A DNA stretch of 64,000 bases from Chaenocephalus aceratus (Eukaryota; Chordata; Actinopteri; Perciformes; Channichthyidae). Below, in pieces: positions 34,743 through 46,530 of the stretch; within the stretch, counting starts at the first letter, position 1, and each line of letters starts with the position of its first letter. The stretch covers positions 4,210,023 to 4,274,022 of the forward strand of contig CM043790.1 of assembly GCA_023974075.1 (NCBI GenBank), in the 5' to 3' direction. A program made the position numbers and the translations under genes. The notes beneath the pieces are model-generated. The model made no database searches. It saw nothing but the letters and a program-made list of their open reading frames with translations, and had not been told where the DNA came from.

Positions 34743-34964
34743 TTTGCACTAGCTTTGCACCTATTTTGGGGCTAGCCTGTAACCCTTAATGATTATGATT
34801 TTATATTGATATTGTTTGATATTATTGTTTAGTGGTGGTGTTGACGCCTATAGCACTATGTTTTGTTAAGTCCTCTGTGGCATTTTTTTATAATAAAGAG
34901 CACAAAAGAAATATCTGTTATGTCCTCCATAGTAGAACTCTACGTAAGCCTACACATTTAGGAA

Positions 34965-35138
34965 CAGAGATGGGGTTCTGCCCAAAGTCGAGCAACATAA
35001 AAGTAACGTAAAAGTAACGAGTAACGTAAAAAGTTACTTTCCTTGGAGGGTAACAAAATAAAGTAAGGGATTACTTTTTTAAAGAAGTAACGAGTAACGA
35101 GCAAACACTACTTTTTAAAAGTAACTTCCCCAACACTG
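34965..35138. mobile_element. Short hAT-like element (MITE)
   Basis: The right end AAAAGTAACTTCCCCAACACTG is the inverse of the well-known fish terminal sequence CAGTGTTGGGGAAG. AAAGTAACGAGTAACG blocks repeat inside. The left end, CAGAGATGGGGTTCTG, is a diverged partner. No target duplication could be settled. Confidence 0.6.
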
Positions 35139-35567
35139 CCCATCCTGTACTGTTGCTATTCAGAGTGGAAGAATAGAAGGCTAGCACTCAATGCATGCTG
35201 GGAATTATGCTAATGTAATCTATCGATCCTTTGAAAGATGTTATGAAGACTTTACTGAACACTCAGCATGACATTTATTTGACTTATTAATGTAGGCCAC
35301 AAGTCTCTCTCTGAAGAAGTCAGGAGAAATGGTTCTGAACAGGATTTTTTTTTTATTTAAGTTTTAAGGTATTTTGTATATGACAATAAAGATGAAAATA
35401 TTGATTCTACCAAATGTCCACATGATGGAACTGTTATCATATAACTTTGCATTATCACTGGAGAGTAAAGCAGTTTTCTATTCCTCCAGAAGATGTCAGC
35501 AAATACCTCAAATACTTCAGCTTTGATTACAAGAAGTAGCTGTTCATTTGAAAAAAGAAATAACACA

Positions 35568-35622
35568 ATATATATATATATATACATAATATATATGTGT
35601 ATATATATATATATATATAATA
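35568..35622. repeat. (TA)n microsatellite
   Basis: Two TA runs separated by CATAATATATATGTG. The short minus-strand frame across it is repeat-derived. Confidence 0.92.
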
Positions 35623-38600
35623 CATGTAATGTTAATATATAATGAATGTAATGATAGAACGCTAGTTCATCTTTATTCTGATACACACTGTGACTGTTGT
35701 AATAAATAAAACTGTTGTAATAAATAAAACAATGTATAACTGGGGCGAAGCCTGCGAGCTAGTTCAGGCAGTCAACTGGAGCACCAATGATACATTAACA
35801 CGTGACGCGCCTCGTTCCTCTTACAACCAACCTAACACATTCTCCTAAACATGCCGCTCTATTTAAGCTGCCAGGTCTGCTGCCTCTGCCTCCACTGTGT
35901 TCATGTTGCTGCTGCTCGCCTGCCCCCCCACCACCCCAGCTTCCACCCCAGCTTCCACCTGAAGGCTCGGGGGATAGTTATCTAATCATCACTCAATGTT
36001 CTATGTGGAGTGATGAGGCCTAGACGCCAAACTCAAACGATATGCTGCTTCTAATGAACATTAAGAAACACGTGAGTTGTCTGACTGAAATTGGACATTT
36101 CTGACAACAATGTATTGTCATAATTGTACAAGCCTATTGTGGACAGAGACCACTGGTAAAATAATGTCCTTCATGGCTAAGTAGTTTGCACTGAGGTGTA
36201 TGAAACTTTATTGATAAGGATTCCTAAAGTCATCCTCTGTGTTTGCTTGTTGTTCCTTCCTTGCATGTTGGAGCTTCACTCTGCATAATGATGCATGTAA
36301 CAATGATGTCCCATGCATCTGCTAGGAGGGAATGTCTGTCTTCTCACACATTAAATGTACAAGCATGATGTTGTGACAACTTTGGAAGCAACATATACAA
36401 GTGTGAAGGGAGAACTCCCCTTCCACCATGAAATGGCGAATAAAAACATGTTGTTCGTAAAAAGGAAAATATTTGCATATTCCTACATTTTGGAATGTAA
36501 CTGCAGGGGCATTCGCTGTCAATTTCATTAATTGTATCCAGATTATTCGAAACAAAATAGAAAAAATAAATAAGACAATTTAATATTAAAATCGGATTTT
36601 TTTTTTGTAGTAAAACACGCCTGGAGGGAAACTAACGATAGACTGAGATGAGCACGTCACACAGCGAAACATGAATAAACTTGGAGCATGCAAAGTGGGG
36701 AATACATTTGCAAGATCGTTGACATTTTCGAAAGAAGTGATGAGCTCCCCCTCTAAGGTCATGATTAGTTAGAACTGTTAGGTCACAGGCTGACCCTTTG
36801 CACATGAGTACAGTGAGCAGTGACGCTGAATTCAAACATGAAAAACAGTAATCTATCGTTAATGAATTTGAATCATTAAGGGGTTTAAATGTTAATCATG
36901 ATGTGCACAAGTCAGTTTTGTTAGTTTTTTGGTGTCCAACATTTAAAAAAAACCATGGAGCTTGGTAAATGAAAACTCTTGACCTGAGTGCATGTGTGCT
37001 ACAGCCTTGATAGGTGTTTATCAGCCGCTCCAAAGCTGCTCACATTATGCTCCAATACAGCTGATGCGCTCTTGTATTAATATCACTTAACATGTGTCTT
37101 CTACATTCTACAGAAAGGTCTTTCCAGCAGCTGCCCAGGAAATGGGTTCAAATCCTGTACACGTCTGATACCCGTTACATGTTAGTTTCGTTTTTGTGTG
37201 CTAATGAATCACCATTTGCTGAGAGAAACAGAGGGACAGCAACTTCTGAGTTTATCCACTGAAAGCTTCAAACCCCTAATGTAAGCAGGAGCCAGCTGTG
37301 CGCACTTGTAAAGTTGTTATAAGCCTCCTTTGACCTATAAACAGGAAAATACATAATATAAAGCATCATGCTGAAACTACAAATAACACTGTCCATGTTG
37401 TCCTTGTAAGGCAATACCTTTCTTAGTGCCTTTCTGCAGCTTCCCAATGCACATTTCATTTAGCTCAGCTGTGATACAAGATGCAGCGCAGCAGCTTATA
37501 CATTCTGTGTGTGTGATCAGTGTGGTTTTTTGAATTTTGATGGAATACATGACAACATGTTTTCAGGGGACCATCCAACCACCCAATCTCCTCACATGCT
37601 CTTTTTGGACTGTATGCCCTTTATGCTTATTATTCAACTTAACCATCAATAACAAATATGTTCATATGGCCTTTATGAAGCTAAGGATGTCCAATTTCTG
37701 TTTGAGATGTTTGTTCAGTTCATATTAAGTTTGTGCTGCTGGCCAATACATTATTATGCATGGTGCACAAATTATGATGGGGGTAACAAATATATATATT
37801 ATTGATCCGGATGGTGTTTGAGCTGATAATTTTTTCAATTTCCATTCCTCTTATTTTTGAAAACAATGACCACAGAGCTGTTGGCTATTTCTGCTATACA
37901 ACCAAGGCCTTTTTTATTTTTGAAAGATAAAAGAAGATAAAGGTACACCAGAACCTTTTAGATACGTATTGCTTTGTGTAATGTTGCATTATGTGTTTTA
38001 TGTGTCATCGCCTGTATGCTGAGCTCTGTCCTTGTCTACCTTTTTTATCGTGCCCTGCCCAGGGACTGCAAGATCAAAGTGATGTTGAATATTGCATGAC
38101 CATGTCGAAGTTTTACAGTCCACCGTTGCTGATGATACATTTGATTTGAGTCTAAATTATATTTTCAATCCCTCATTTATGACTAAGATATACCGGTAAT
38201 GGAAATTATAAGTGAATCGTTCAATACAAATCTGAAAGGAAAATCTAACATTTTACAAAACTTCATGGCGTATGAACAAAGAAAAGCTATAATAAAAATA
38301 ATAGGATAATGCATATAAACCAGCTGAGGTTGTGGCATCGACTTGTGATAATATCCAGTCAGTCATCAATGACTGTGTCCTCAGTTCTTTGGATACTTGG
38401 GGCCTGACACGAGGTAAAATAAATTGTTAAAGTTATTTTCACTTTTATACACTTTATTTTCATTTGAGCAAACCCAAAGCAACTCCCATAAAGACTCCGC
38501 AGTGTTTGCTTGTTCTCTCTGTGTGAGCAACTCTCAGCGTCAGGGTGGACGTGATATTTCAAACAGCACATCAGTGCGTTTATGTATTGGGTGCCCGGAA

Positions 38601-38780
38601 TTTTTTTCAAATAAACACAGCTTGATTCGACCTGGGTGGGCAGACTTATCAAGCGACTAATTCTATAAACAGATGAGGAAATAACCCGCCACCTCATTGG
38701 TTGTTGGGAAAAGAGGGGGAACATAAGGGAGTTTCAGTGCAATGAAATTTTAATTAATGTGGGTGGGCTGAGAACACCAC
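35623..38780. other. Gene-free stretch upstream of foxl1
   Basis: About 3.1 kb of A/T-rich, mostly non-repetitive DNA with no convincing frame. In this position regulatory elements of foxl1 are expected, but none can be recognised without comparison to other fish. A CCAAT-type motif (CTCATTGGTTG, about 38692-38702) lies about 255 bp before the foxl1 start codon. Confidence 0.5.
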
Positions 38781-38955
38781 CGACTGTTTATGATGGACAA
38801 TTTATTTCCCAGTGCAAAGTCAACACAACACAGCAAACGTAAAACAATTATTAACATTTTCTGGGGTCCTCATGAGGCTGGGGAGTCAGTCGGTGGAGGA
38901 GAGCAGCTCCGGGAGACGGCTCAACTTTACCCAGGACACCAGCCTCCCCAGCGTC

Positions 38956-40089
38956 ATGACGCTCTACCACGGCCGCCTGCCCTCTCTAGGAGTGCCATCT
39001 TCGGCTCTGAGTCTCTCCGGTGCTTCGCTCATTTACCTGTATGGAGGGGACAGCGCAGGGGTCGTGCCCGCTGCCTTGAGTTTCCTGCCGGCCCGCCAGG
39101 AGCCCCCGCAGAAGCCCCCCTACAGCTACATCGCGCTCATCGCCATGGCCATCAAGAGCGCGCCGGAGCAGCGCGCCACGCTCAGCGGCATCTACCACTT
39201 CATCATGGACCGCTTCCCCTTTTACCACGACAACAAGCAGGGCTGGCAGAACTCCATCCGGCACAACCTGTCGCTGAATGACTGCTTCATCAAGGTACCC
39301 AGGGAGAAAGGCCGGCCAGGGAAAGGCAGCTACTGGACTCTGGACACCAAGTGCCTGGATATGTTTGAGAATGGCAACTACCGTCGGAGGAAGAGGAAGA
39401 TGAAGAGTCAGCAGGATGCCATGGAATCCAAAGCCGGTGGACACAAACGTACCAAGGGTCCGGGGCCATCCAGGGACCCCCGGTCCTCCCATAAGCACCG
39501 GACAGCCCCGGGGATAGCGGAGGATCCAGCGAGGCACCATGCAGTGGAGACACAACCTGACACAAAAGCGGTGCTGAACCAGGCTGAGCTGTCACAGCAC
39601 CCCCCCAAACTGAGACCTAATTGGTCCCCAAACAGAGACGCTCTTGCATGCACCGGAAGGAAGCTGGACGCCCCTCAGCCTGGGACATGTCCCGCTCCAA
39701 GACATGCTGCCTGGTGGATGTACGGCGAGCCAGAGGGAAGCCTGTCAGCGGTCAGCGGGAGAGGAGAGGAGAGGAGCCCGATCTGCGCCGCCTGGAGCGC
39801 AGGCACCACAGTCCCGGCTGCAGTAGCACAGGACAGACCCAGAGAAACGGTACCGAGCAGGGACAAATCGAAAGGTTTCAGCATCGAGAGCATCTTATCG
39901 AAAAATGAAGACCAAGCGCGTGGAAGCATCCTCGATTTGTCCACGGACACGTGCGCAGAGCGTGGAAGTCCCGCGTTCAGTTCTTCCGTTGTGCTCGGCA
40001 CGCGACCACATCAGCTGTACCACATGGGATTCCCCTTCTGCTCCTACCTGTCACTCACATACCCCGACAAAGTGCTGCATCTGAAATGA
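38956..40089 (+). CDS. foxl1: Forkhead transcription factor Foxl1
   Basis: 377 residues from a single exon, as usual for Foxl1. The forkhead DNA-binding domain spans residues 53-147. It starts [14 protein letters not shown], has the recognition helix with [13 protein letters not shown] (residues 99-111) and wing residues [17 protein letters not shown], and closes with the basic YRRRKRK. The N-terminus has the family LIYLYGG segment at residues 25-31. FSIESIL at 308-314 is the conserved C-terminal eh1-like motif, a likely Groucho-binding repressor site, and the last 25 residues ([11 protein letters not shown]) are also typical. The ATG at 38956 was chosen because MTLYHGRLP matches the family start; an upstream in-frame ATG at 38812 or 38887 would add 48 or 23 unrelated residues. 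Known role: gut and skeletal mesenchyme gene control, downstream of Hedgehog. The gene is intact and is the only clear host gene here. Confidence 0.97.
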   Translation: MTLYHGRLPSLGVPSSALSLSGASLIYLYGGDSAGVVPAALSFLPARQEPPQKPPYSYIALIAMAIKSAPEQRATLSGIYHFIMDRFPFYHDNKQGWQNSIRHNLSLNDCFIKVPREKGRPGKGSYWTLDTKCLDMFENGNYRRRKRKMKSQQDAMESKAGGHKRTKGPGPSRDPRSSHKHRTAPGIAEDPARHHAVETQPDTKAVLNQAELSQHPPKLRPNWSPNRDALACTGRKLDAPQPGTCPAPRHAAWWMYGEPEGSLSAVSGRGEERSPICAAWSAGTTVPAAVAQDRPRETVPSRDKSKGFSIESILSKNEDQARGSILDLSTDTCAERGSPAFSSSVVLGTRPHQLYHMGFPFCSYLSLTYPDKVLHLK

Positions 40090-40366
40090 TTTCTCTTTTC
40101 ATTAATGATGATGAAAACATTTTGTGGGTTTTTCTGAAAATCCGTAAAGAATATTGAGCGTTAGGACTGGGCCTGTGATGCACTCAGCACAATGTGAGAA
40201 TAACATTTAATATTCAGATATAGTTTTTATCATACTGCTTTGCTTTGAATTCCATGTGCCACAACGTTTAGGATAGTTACAAAAAAAAGGATTTATTTAA
40301 AGATGTGAGTACAAATAATTTGCTACGATAATATTTGTTGCCATTTGAATTGAATTTGTCTTATGA

Positions 40367-40372
40367 TTAAAA
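40367..40372 (+). terminator. Candidate foxl1 polyadenylation signal
   Basis: ATTAAA within TTATGATTAAAAGTTG, about 280 bp after the stop codon and before the foldback element at 40559. It is the first good signal downstream in the T-rich 3' region. Confidence 0.4.
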
Positions 40373-41976
40373 GTTGTTTTTATAAAACAGATAACCTTCA
40401 CATTTCTTCATCTTTTTTTCATCCCATAATGTTTTAAAGAATGCCAGGCCTTGGCTAGACTGAGCCTTGTTCAGTTTGGCATAGATTTACTTAAAGAAAT
40501 AATAACATTTATCAGAAGGGTTTGAAAAGAAATAGAAGTTTGTTCACATAATCTTTTTGGGTACCACTTTACAATAAGACTCCCCTTATAAAGGGTTTAC
40601 AAATTGTTTGTAATTAATTAATTAATTAGGTTGTGAACACTTTATAAATCATTAATAAGCTTTTATAAGACATGAGATAAACAGGGCAACTGTGACCGGT
40701 TGCTTGCCAAATAGTGAGCCCACATGTATCTGTACTGCTAAGCCTTGGCTACTTAGATTACTTCGTCTTCTTCATCAGCCAGCTTCCTTGGTATCTGTTG
40801 TTCACTGAGTTGATTCTCGCCCTTCCATCTTGATGTTTCTTGGCATCTCTTATGACCATCTATGAATGAGTCACTACCTTTTATAATTGGTAAAAGGGAG
40901 CCTTATTGTAAAGTGTGAAATACATCACCATCTATTGATGAGTCACTAACATTTATAACTACTGAAAGGGTGCGTTGTTTTTAACTTTAATACACATGTC
41001 CATTTATGAATGAGTTATAACATTCACGCTTACCTAATACACATTTTTCACATGAAATACAAAGTAAGACGCAACAGAACCAAGCAAAACATTTTATTCA
41101 CACAAGGAAAATCAGGACTCAAAATAATGACTGTTTAGTATGACTGATACACATGTTTAAACATAAAAGCTTTTCTTAGACATAAATGAAAGACTTGGTA
41201 AGACTTAATGGTATTCAGACTGGAAAGGCTTTGTGTATATTCTTGAACAAGCATCCAAGCAGTCCATCAGGGTGAACAGAGCCAAGCCAAGTGCATACTG
41301 ACAAAAAATAAATGATAACATCATCTTAGTTAACAACAACATGCACACAAATTATACAAAAAATGGTTGCACATCATGTTTCAAAATGCCATACTTGTTT
41401 ATTAGGTGCATTGTATAATATCATTTAAGGATAATTATACAGTAATGGTTCATATTGATTTTTGTATTTGTATTCTCTTGTATAAGAAAGTCCAGTCTAT
41501 AACTGCCGAATATAGGAACTGGGTACAGTCCCTTCTCCCAGACACAAATACTCAAATAAAATAGTTTACTTTATCAGCATTGGTATTACTATTTATTTGA
41601 TACCAATTTGGTAATACAATTAACAAAAAGAACAAGGTTAGGGTTCGTTCTTCAGATATGACTGTGATGTTAACGTGTAAGCTCAATAATGAACTCCAGC
41701 TCAACCAACCATGTTGTAATATCTAAGTAATCATCTTGAAATATGACATTATTATTTGTAATATACACACATCTTATTGTGAGGTTGATTTCACATACAC
41801 TACGCCGCTCTTCAACACTACTTTGACGTTAGCTTGTATACATAATCGATCATGGCAAATTTAAATTAACCTTATCTATGCATAAAGTTACCTACCTAAT
41901 AAAATATCTCTCTCAGTTACAAGGATCACCTTATTTTACCAACCTCAAACAGAAGCCGTTTGTTCTACAGTATTAT

Positions 41977-42854
41977 CAGGGGCGGTTCTAGGGGGGCCAG
42001 TGGGGGCCAGTGCCCCCCTAACACTTACTTTGGACCCCCCTGTGGCCCCCCTAAAAATGAAAAAAAAATAATAATAATTTATGATTAAACGATTTCTTGG
42101 CTGACGGAATAGGCGGAAGTAACGATATTTGTCATTCTAGTCGGACCCATTAGAGCAGGGGTCTCCAACACGTCGATCACGAACTACCGGTATCTCACAA
42201 GCCCTCAATAGCCCCCACTTTACAAATAGGTTTTGTTTTTTTAACGCAAGCCGTCATCGCCACGGAGGAGCACACAGCCTCTGTGAGCGAGTGAGACAGA
42301 TAGAGAGAGAGAGCACACCTTTATCTATTTAATGTGTTGTAACAAATAAAGAAATCATTCCAATGTGTACTATGGGCAGTAAAAAACAGTTTGAAAGGGG
42401 AGTGATTAGTAAGATATGCATAAATGAAAAGAAAGAATGCTAGCTAGGTGACATAAGATAATAATGTATCCATAAATTCATTTTGTGCTCAAAGTGCACC
42501 AGATTGATGCATTTAACTTCAACATTTTAAAAAAAATCTTCTCGGGGCTGCATGCCCCCGGAGCCCCCTAGAGAAGGTTAGGTCCACCCCCAAATAAAGC
42601 AGGTTAAAATAATTAAATTGCATACATTTTCTTTTAGTAAACACTGAAAACGGGTCCCACAGACCCAAACAGCACACAAAGGTAAGCATATAATAATGTG
42701 TAATGAAACAAATACCAATAACTGTATTGCATTGTTTTCTTAGGTGTATGTGCAATTACTTCATACTGTCTTTGTCTTTTTCGTCCTGCATTTATTGTGG
42801 CCCCCTCAGAAAATAACTGGCCCCCCCAGTCAAATTGGTCTAGAACCGCCACTG
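41977..42854. mobile_element. hAT element (878 bp) nested in the foldback element
   Basis: The ends are CAGGGGCGGTTCTAG and the inverse CTAGAACCGCCACTG. A perfect 8-bp target duplication, AGTATTAT, lies at 41969-41976 and 42855-42862. GGGGCC-rich subterminal repeats follow on both sides. It encloses a fragment of another hAT end (AGAGCAGGGGTCTCCAACAC at about 42153). No transposase frame is present. Confidence 0.92.
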
Positions 42855-42867
42855 AGTATTATCCCAC

Positions 42868-42965
42868 TTCAGTCAATCAATCAATGTTTATTTATATAGC
42901 CCAATATCACACATGTTACATTTGTCTCAGTGGTCTTCACAGTTTGTACAGTACTTAACGCTTAA
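42868..42965 (+). repeat. Short copy of the TCAA-tailed dispersed repeat
   Basis: AGTCAATCAATCAATGTTTA then TTTATATAGCCCAATATCAC and CAGTGGTCTTCACAGTTTGTAC. It matches 18355-18450 and ends early. It lies directly after the nested hAT. Confidence 0.8.
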
Positions 42966-43819
42966 CACTTCTCTATTACGTTTTAACTTGGAGGCTACAA
43001 TTAGCATCTTTAGCACAGATGTAGCTACCACTTGCTTACATGCTAACCCAAGCCTTCACATTCACTAACGTTTGCTGACTGAAAAAATAAACAACACATA
43101 AATAAAGTACTCAAATTTCACTTACCGCAAAATCGCATTCATGCACCGTCTGTTTTAACCGCAGAGCGAGTCACAATAGTCCGAAGCATGAAGAATAGTC
43201 CACAAGGTACCAGCACAACAAACACGGCCGAGTTCAAGTTCTGTTCCCCGGATGAGTTGAGCATGCTGAGCCCCTGTAGCATCACAGAGCTGCTAGCTCA
43301 TCGACAGGAAGTTAACAACAGCATAATTTTAAGGCTTAATATAACTTAAACGAAATTATAAATTGTAGTAACTCATTAATAAATGGGAATTTGTTTAACA
43401 TTTTACAATAAGGCTCCCTTTTACCAATTATTAATCGTAGTAACTCATTAATAAATGGGAATGTGTTTTACACTTTACAAGGCTCCCTTTTGGCAGTTAT
43501 ACATGTTAGTAACTCATACATAAATGGTCATAGAGATGCAAAGAATCATCAAGATGGAAGGGGGGAATCAACTCAGTGAACAACAGATACCAAGGATGCT
43601 GGTTGATGAAGAAGACGAAGTAAGCTAGCTAGCCAATATAAGGCTTAGTCAACTTGCTAAATAGTGAGCCTGTGTTGATGCATGAAAACTATGTTAGAAC
43701 TGGTTTATAAATGGTTCTTAATGATTAATAAAGTGTTTACAACCTAATTAATAACCTAATTATAAACCCTTTATGAATCCTTTATAAGGGTAGTCTTATT
43801 GTAAAGTGGTACCCAAATT

Positions 43820-46200
43820 CAATATGAGCTAACATTCAAAGATGAAGATAGCTCAGAATATGGAGGACAGTTGTGACTCTCATTAATGCTCCCTGAAGGA
43901 GTGCTGCGTTCAGGTGTCAAATGTGAACGGTTGGATTCACACGTTTCAGCCATTCCCATACATTTCAATGTCAATTAATCGGTATTATATCTGCACTATA
44001 ACTCAGGTGCACCACACATATAATGTATTTTAATACTGGCAATACTGACTCTTACCATGTTGAGAGCGGCAATGCTTCCTCTGACCCAGAAGGAAATCTA
44101 AAGGTCCACGAACTAGCTCTGCTTCAGTGTTTAACCACATGTTGTGTTGTTCCTTGGTTGGAGTTTACTGCAAAGGAGATAGACCACCAGAGGCAAATTA
44201 TTTTATATCAGACTGTTCTGAATAAATGTTCCCCTTCTAAATCCAGTCAAGTTTGAAAAAGCCTTAGTGTCTTTTTATTTGTCTAACCTTGTACAGTCCT
44301 AAATGAGCCTTTCTGAGCTTTAATTTGTTGAAGGATGACACCTGCATGAAATCAGAGGGCTCTGCTGACAGCATCATTACAAACAGAGCAGCCATGTCTA
44401 AATATAGGCCTCTAGCTTCCACACACGTCTCCTGAAAAACCTGGGCTGTGCGGGGCCCGAGCTCTGCAAATCAGGAATGTTTGTTGAAATAAATAAACTT
44501 CCCCACATTTGAGCAGAGGAACTCACAATCACAAGCATTTCCTGTGTATAGGATTCTTTTGTTCAGATGTGTAAATAAAACATCTGAAGGGAAAGAATGG
44601 AGGCGAGGAAGGAAAAAGAAGGATCAGTTTAACGGAACACTTTGTCTCTGGGATTCCGGAGCATTTCATTTGAATACATGAAGCTCTCTAATTGGCTCCA
44701 CTGGCTCTTCATCCTCCAGTGATCTCTGAAGTCTTCTCAAAGCTAAGTGAGTTCATACATGTTAGTCATCTGATGGTTTCTGTTGGAACAGTAACACATC
44801 CTCATGGGAAAGCAACTCAGACAAAATGGAAAACCTCTCACTTTTATTTGCAATCTGAAAACAATTTGATCACAGATCTGTAACATGCAGCAGCAACACA
44901 GCCGGCTGCAGAGACTATATTCTGGAGTATGCTCAGTTTATTCATTAGAGCAAATCTCTTCTTAATGTAGTTTCTTATTGTTTTGGCCTCTTAGATTTAA
45001 GACATCCTCCAAAGCAAGTGACATTTTTATTGAACTGCTATTGGTCCAAAATGTATTTACTTTCCTAATTGAAACAGTTCTAAGGCCTATTTTTGACTAA
45101 TTGGTATGCACTCATTTGTATGCAAATCTGTGTTGTGTGTTTTCCCTTCCCCATTCCTTTTTTTGTACAAATGTCTCTCATCATTATGTCATTTGTAATC
45201 TGGATAGCTATGTATTTTATACCTCTGGCACCTTTGAATGTTAAACGTTGCTGTATTTCTAGCTGCCTGCATCTCGCTGACTGTCTATGGATCTCAATTG
45301 TTTGTTTTCCGAACTAAAAAGACATAAACCAGTTGCATTGCTGTATTCTCTTGATTAAACTTCAGTCTTGTTTTTCTTTACTTTAAAAATAAAGTGTGTG
45401 CTTATGAGTTCCAGTACTACAAGTTGAAAACGTACCAGTATGATTCAACTTGTACTTAAAAGCTTTAGCAAAAATAAAACTTAAAGTTCAGTGCTGTTAA
45501 GAGGGACGACAGAGTGAGTGATCTCCTCTACATCCTGTGTGGAGCTCCTTTGGGAATCTGCAGTTCTGTTCTGAGCTGAACACCTTCATCAGAGCCTCTA
45601 TGCCACAGAGTTAATGCTGCAACTTTGGAAAGTGTCATTGCCGGCTCAAAGCTGCATAACACAGTTTAAGTCTCAATGGTTCAAAAGGCCTCCTAATCCA
45701 TGTGTTTATTATATTTTTTCACTCTCTACATAAACCGGCTGCACTTGTCCAAATACACACCCAGCAGCACAGAGGAAGGGCAGGGCCTTGATGGAGATTG
45801 ATGGGCTCGGTTCAGGCCACATTAGCTGCTAATCAAGTTAGGTTTCCTAGCACAGAGCTCTATACATCATTATGTGCCTCAAGTTTCCTGCAGATCAGGA
45901 CTGATGCTGTTCACAACCTCACACACACACACACACACACATACATACAGAGAGATACAGTACACCAGCATGAACATCTGTAACGTATCATGACATTAAA
46001 TAAAAGGGATCTTCACACAGTATGCTGTTTCTGCTTTCATTTGTTACCAATCTGCATATGTCAATTATGGTTTGACTTAAAGTCAGCCAAAGACAGCTTA
46101 ATGTTAACTAAGAAGCATGCATACAAAAATATTAAAGATATAGCAGCCAGGTATATATTGCACAGTTATTAACAGCATATATGTATATATATATATATAA
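43820..46200. other. Gene-free stretch downstream of foxl1
   Basis: About 2.4 kb, mostly single-copy in appearance, with (CA)n at about 45918-45945 and a short LINE-tail fragment at about 46110-46160 that resembles 22320-22420. No frame on either strand has a recognisable domain. It is a possible place for foxl1 regulatory elements. Confidence 0.5.
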
Positions 46201-46275
46201 ATTCCCATGGGCGGTGGCGAGCCGTGACTTTTACTGATCCTTTGCCACTCCAGTTTATCATTGCAGTGGCCTAAA

Positions 46276-46530
46276 CAACACACTCTCACTCCATAATCGT
46301 CCAGGAGCGACATTTGGTCAGGGTCCCGTGGCGTGCAGTTGTGACGCTCCTAGGCTCCTTCAGCTTCATAAAGGGACGTCAGTTACGTCATCTCCGTTCA
46401 CTCCAATGGGCCACTTTTTTACAGCAATGGCGGATCGTGGAGCCTCTCAATCGTTCCCCGGAAGTTAGCGCCAAGGCTAGCAGAGCTGTAGAGTTGCAGC
46501 ATAATAGACCGTTCGTGACGGACTTTTAAA
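46276..46530 (+). repeat. Unpaired left end related to the 50052-52807 element
   Basis: Begins CAACACACTCTCACTCCATA and shares GGAGCGACATTTGGTCAG-like, GACGCTCCTAG-like and CTTCATAAAGGGACG-like blocks with 50052-50170 and the inverted copy at 52807-52690. After about 120 bp it diverges, though a CCCCGGAAGT motif persists. No inverted partner for its exact version is seen. It is a truncated or rearranged member of the family. Confidence 0.7.

Larger units (their letters stand above)
41075..43264 (-). other. Candidate spliced minus-strand transcript inside the foldback element
   Basis: A first exon could contain the ATG at 43264 and end at 43126 before a strong donor, GCG/GTAAGTG. It opens with a 41-codon frame (43264-43139) that has a hydrophobic stretch, AVFVVLVPCGLFFMLRTIV, and a stop before the donor. 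A terminal exon could start at 41297 after TTTTTTGTCAG; it is open for 30 codons (ALGLALFTLMDCLDAC and on) to a stop at 41205. An AATAAA signal lies at 41098-41093. A third open stretch with DDYLDITTWLVELEFIIELT lies near 41740-41670. No domain is recognised, and the joins were not proven to keep one frame. It may be an element-borne gene, a non-coding RNA or chance. Confidence 0.2.
40559..43815. mobile_element. Foldback DNA element (3,257 bp) with about 480-bp inverted arms
   Basis: The left end GGGTACCACTTTACAATAAG is the inverse of the right end CTTATTGTAAAGTGGTACCC. The arms 40559-41040 and 43335-43815 match throughout, with indels; both contain TACTTCGTCTTCTTCATCA-like, CTTGGTATCTGTTGTTCACT and AAAAGGGAGCCTTATTGTAA blocks. 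The inner part holds a hAT insertion (41977-42854), a SINE tail and candidate exons on the minus strand. No known transposase is encoded. The flanks show no clear target duplication beyond T/A bases. It sits 470 bp after foxl1. Confidence 0.8.

Noticed and set aside
38812..38955. 48-residue N-terminal extension of foxl1 from the upstream ATG
   Set aside because: The extension has no likeness to the family, whose proteins start near the [13 protein letters not shown] segment; treated as 5' untranslated.
38986..39653. Open frames of 81-189 codons on the minus strand of foxl1
   Set aside because: They are shadow frames of the GC-rich foxl1 coding sequence.
46205..46230. GGCGGTGGCGAGCCGTGACT as a hAT terminal repeat
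   Set aside because: Only one end is seen, with no partner or 8-bp duplication nearby, so no element could be drawn.
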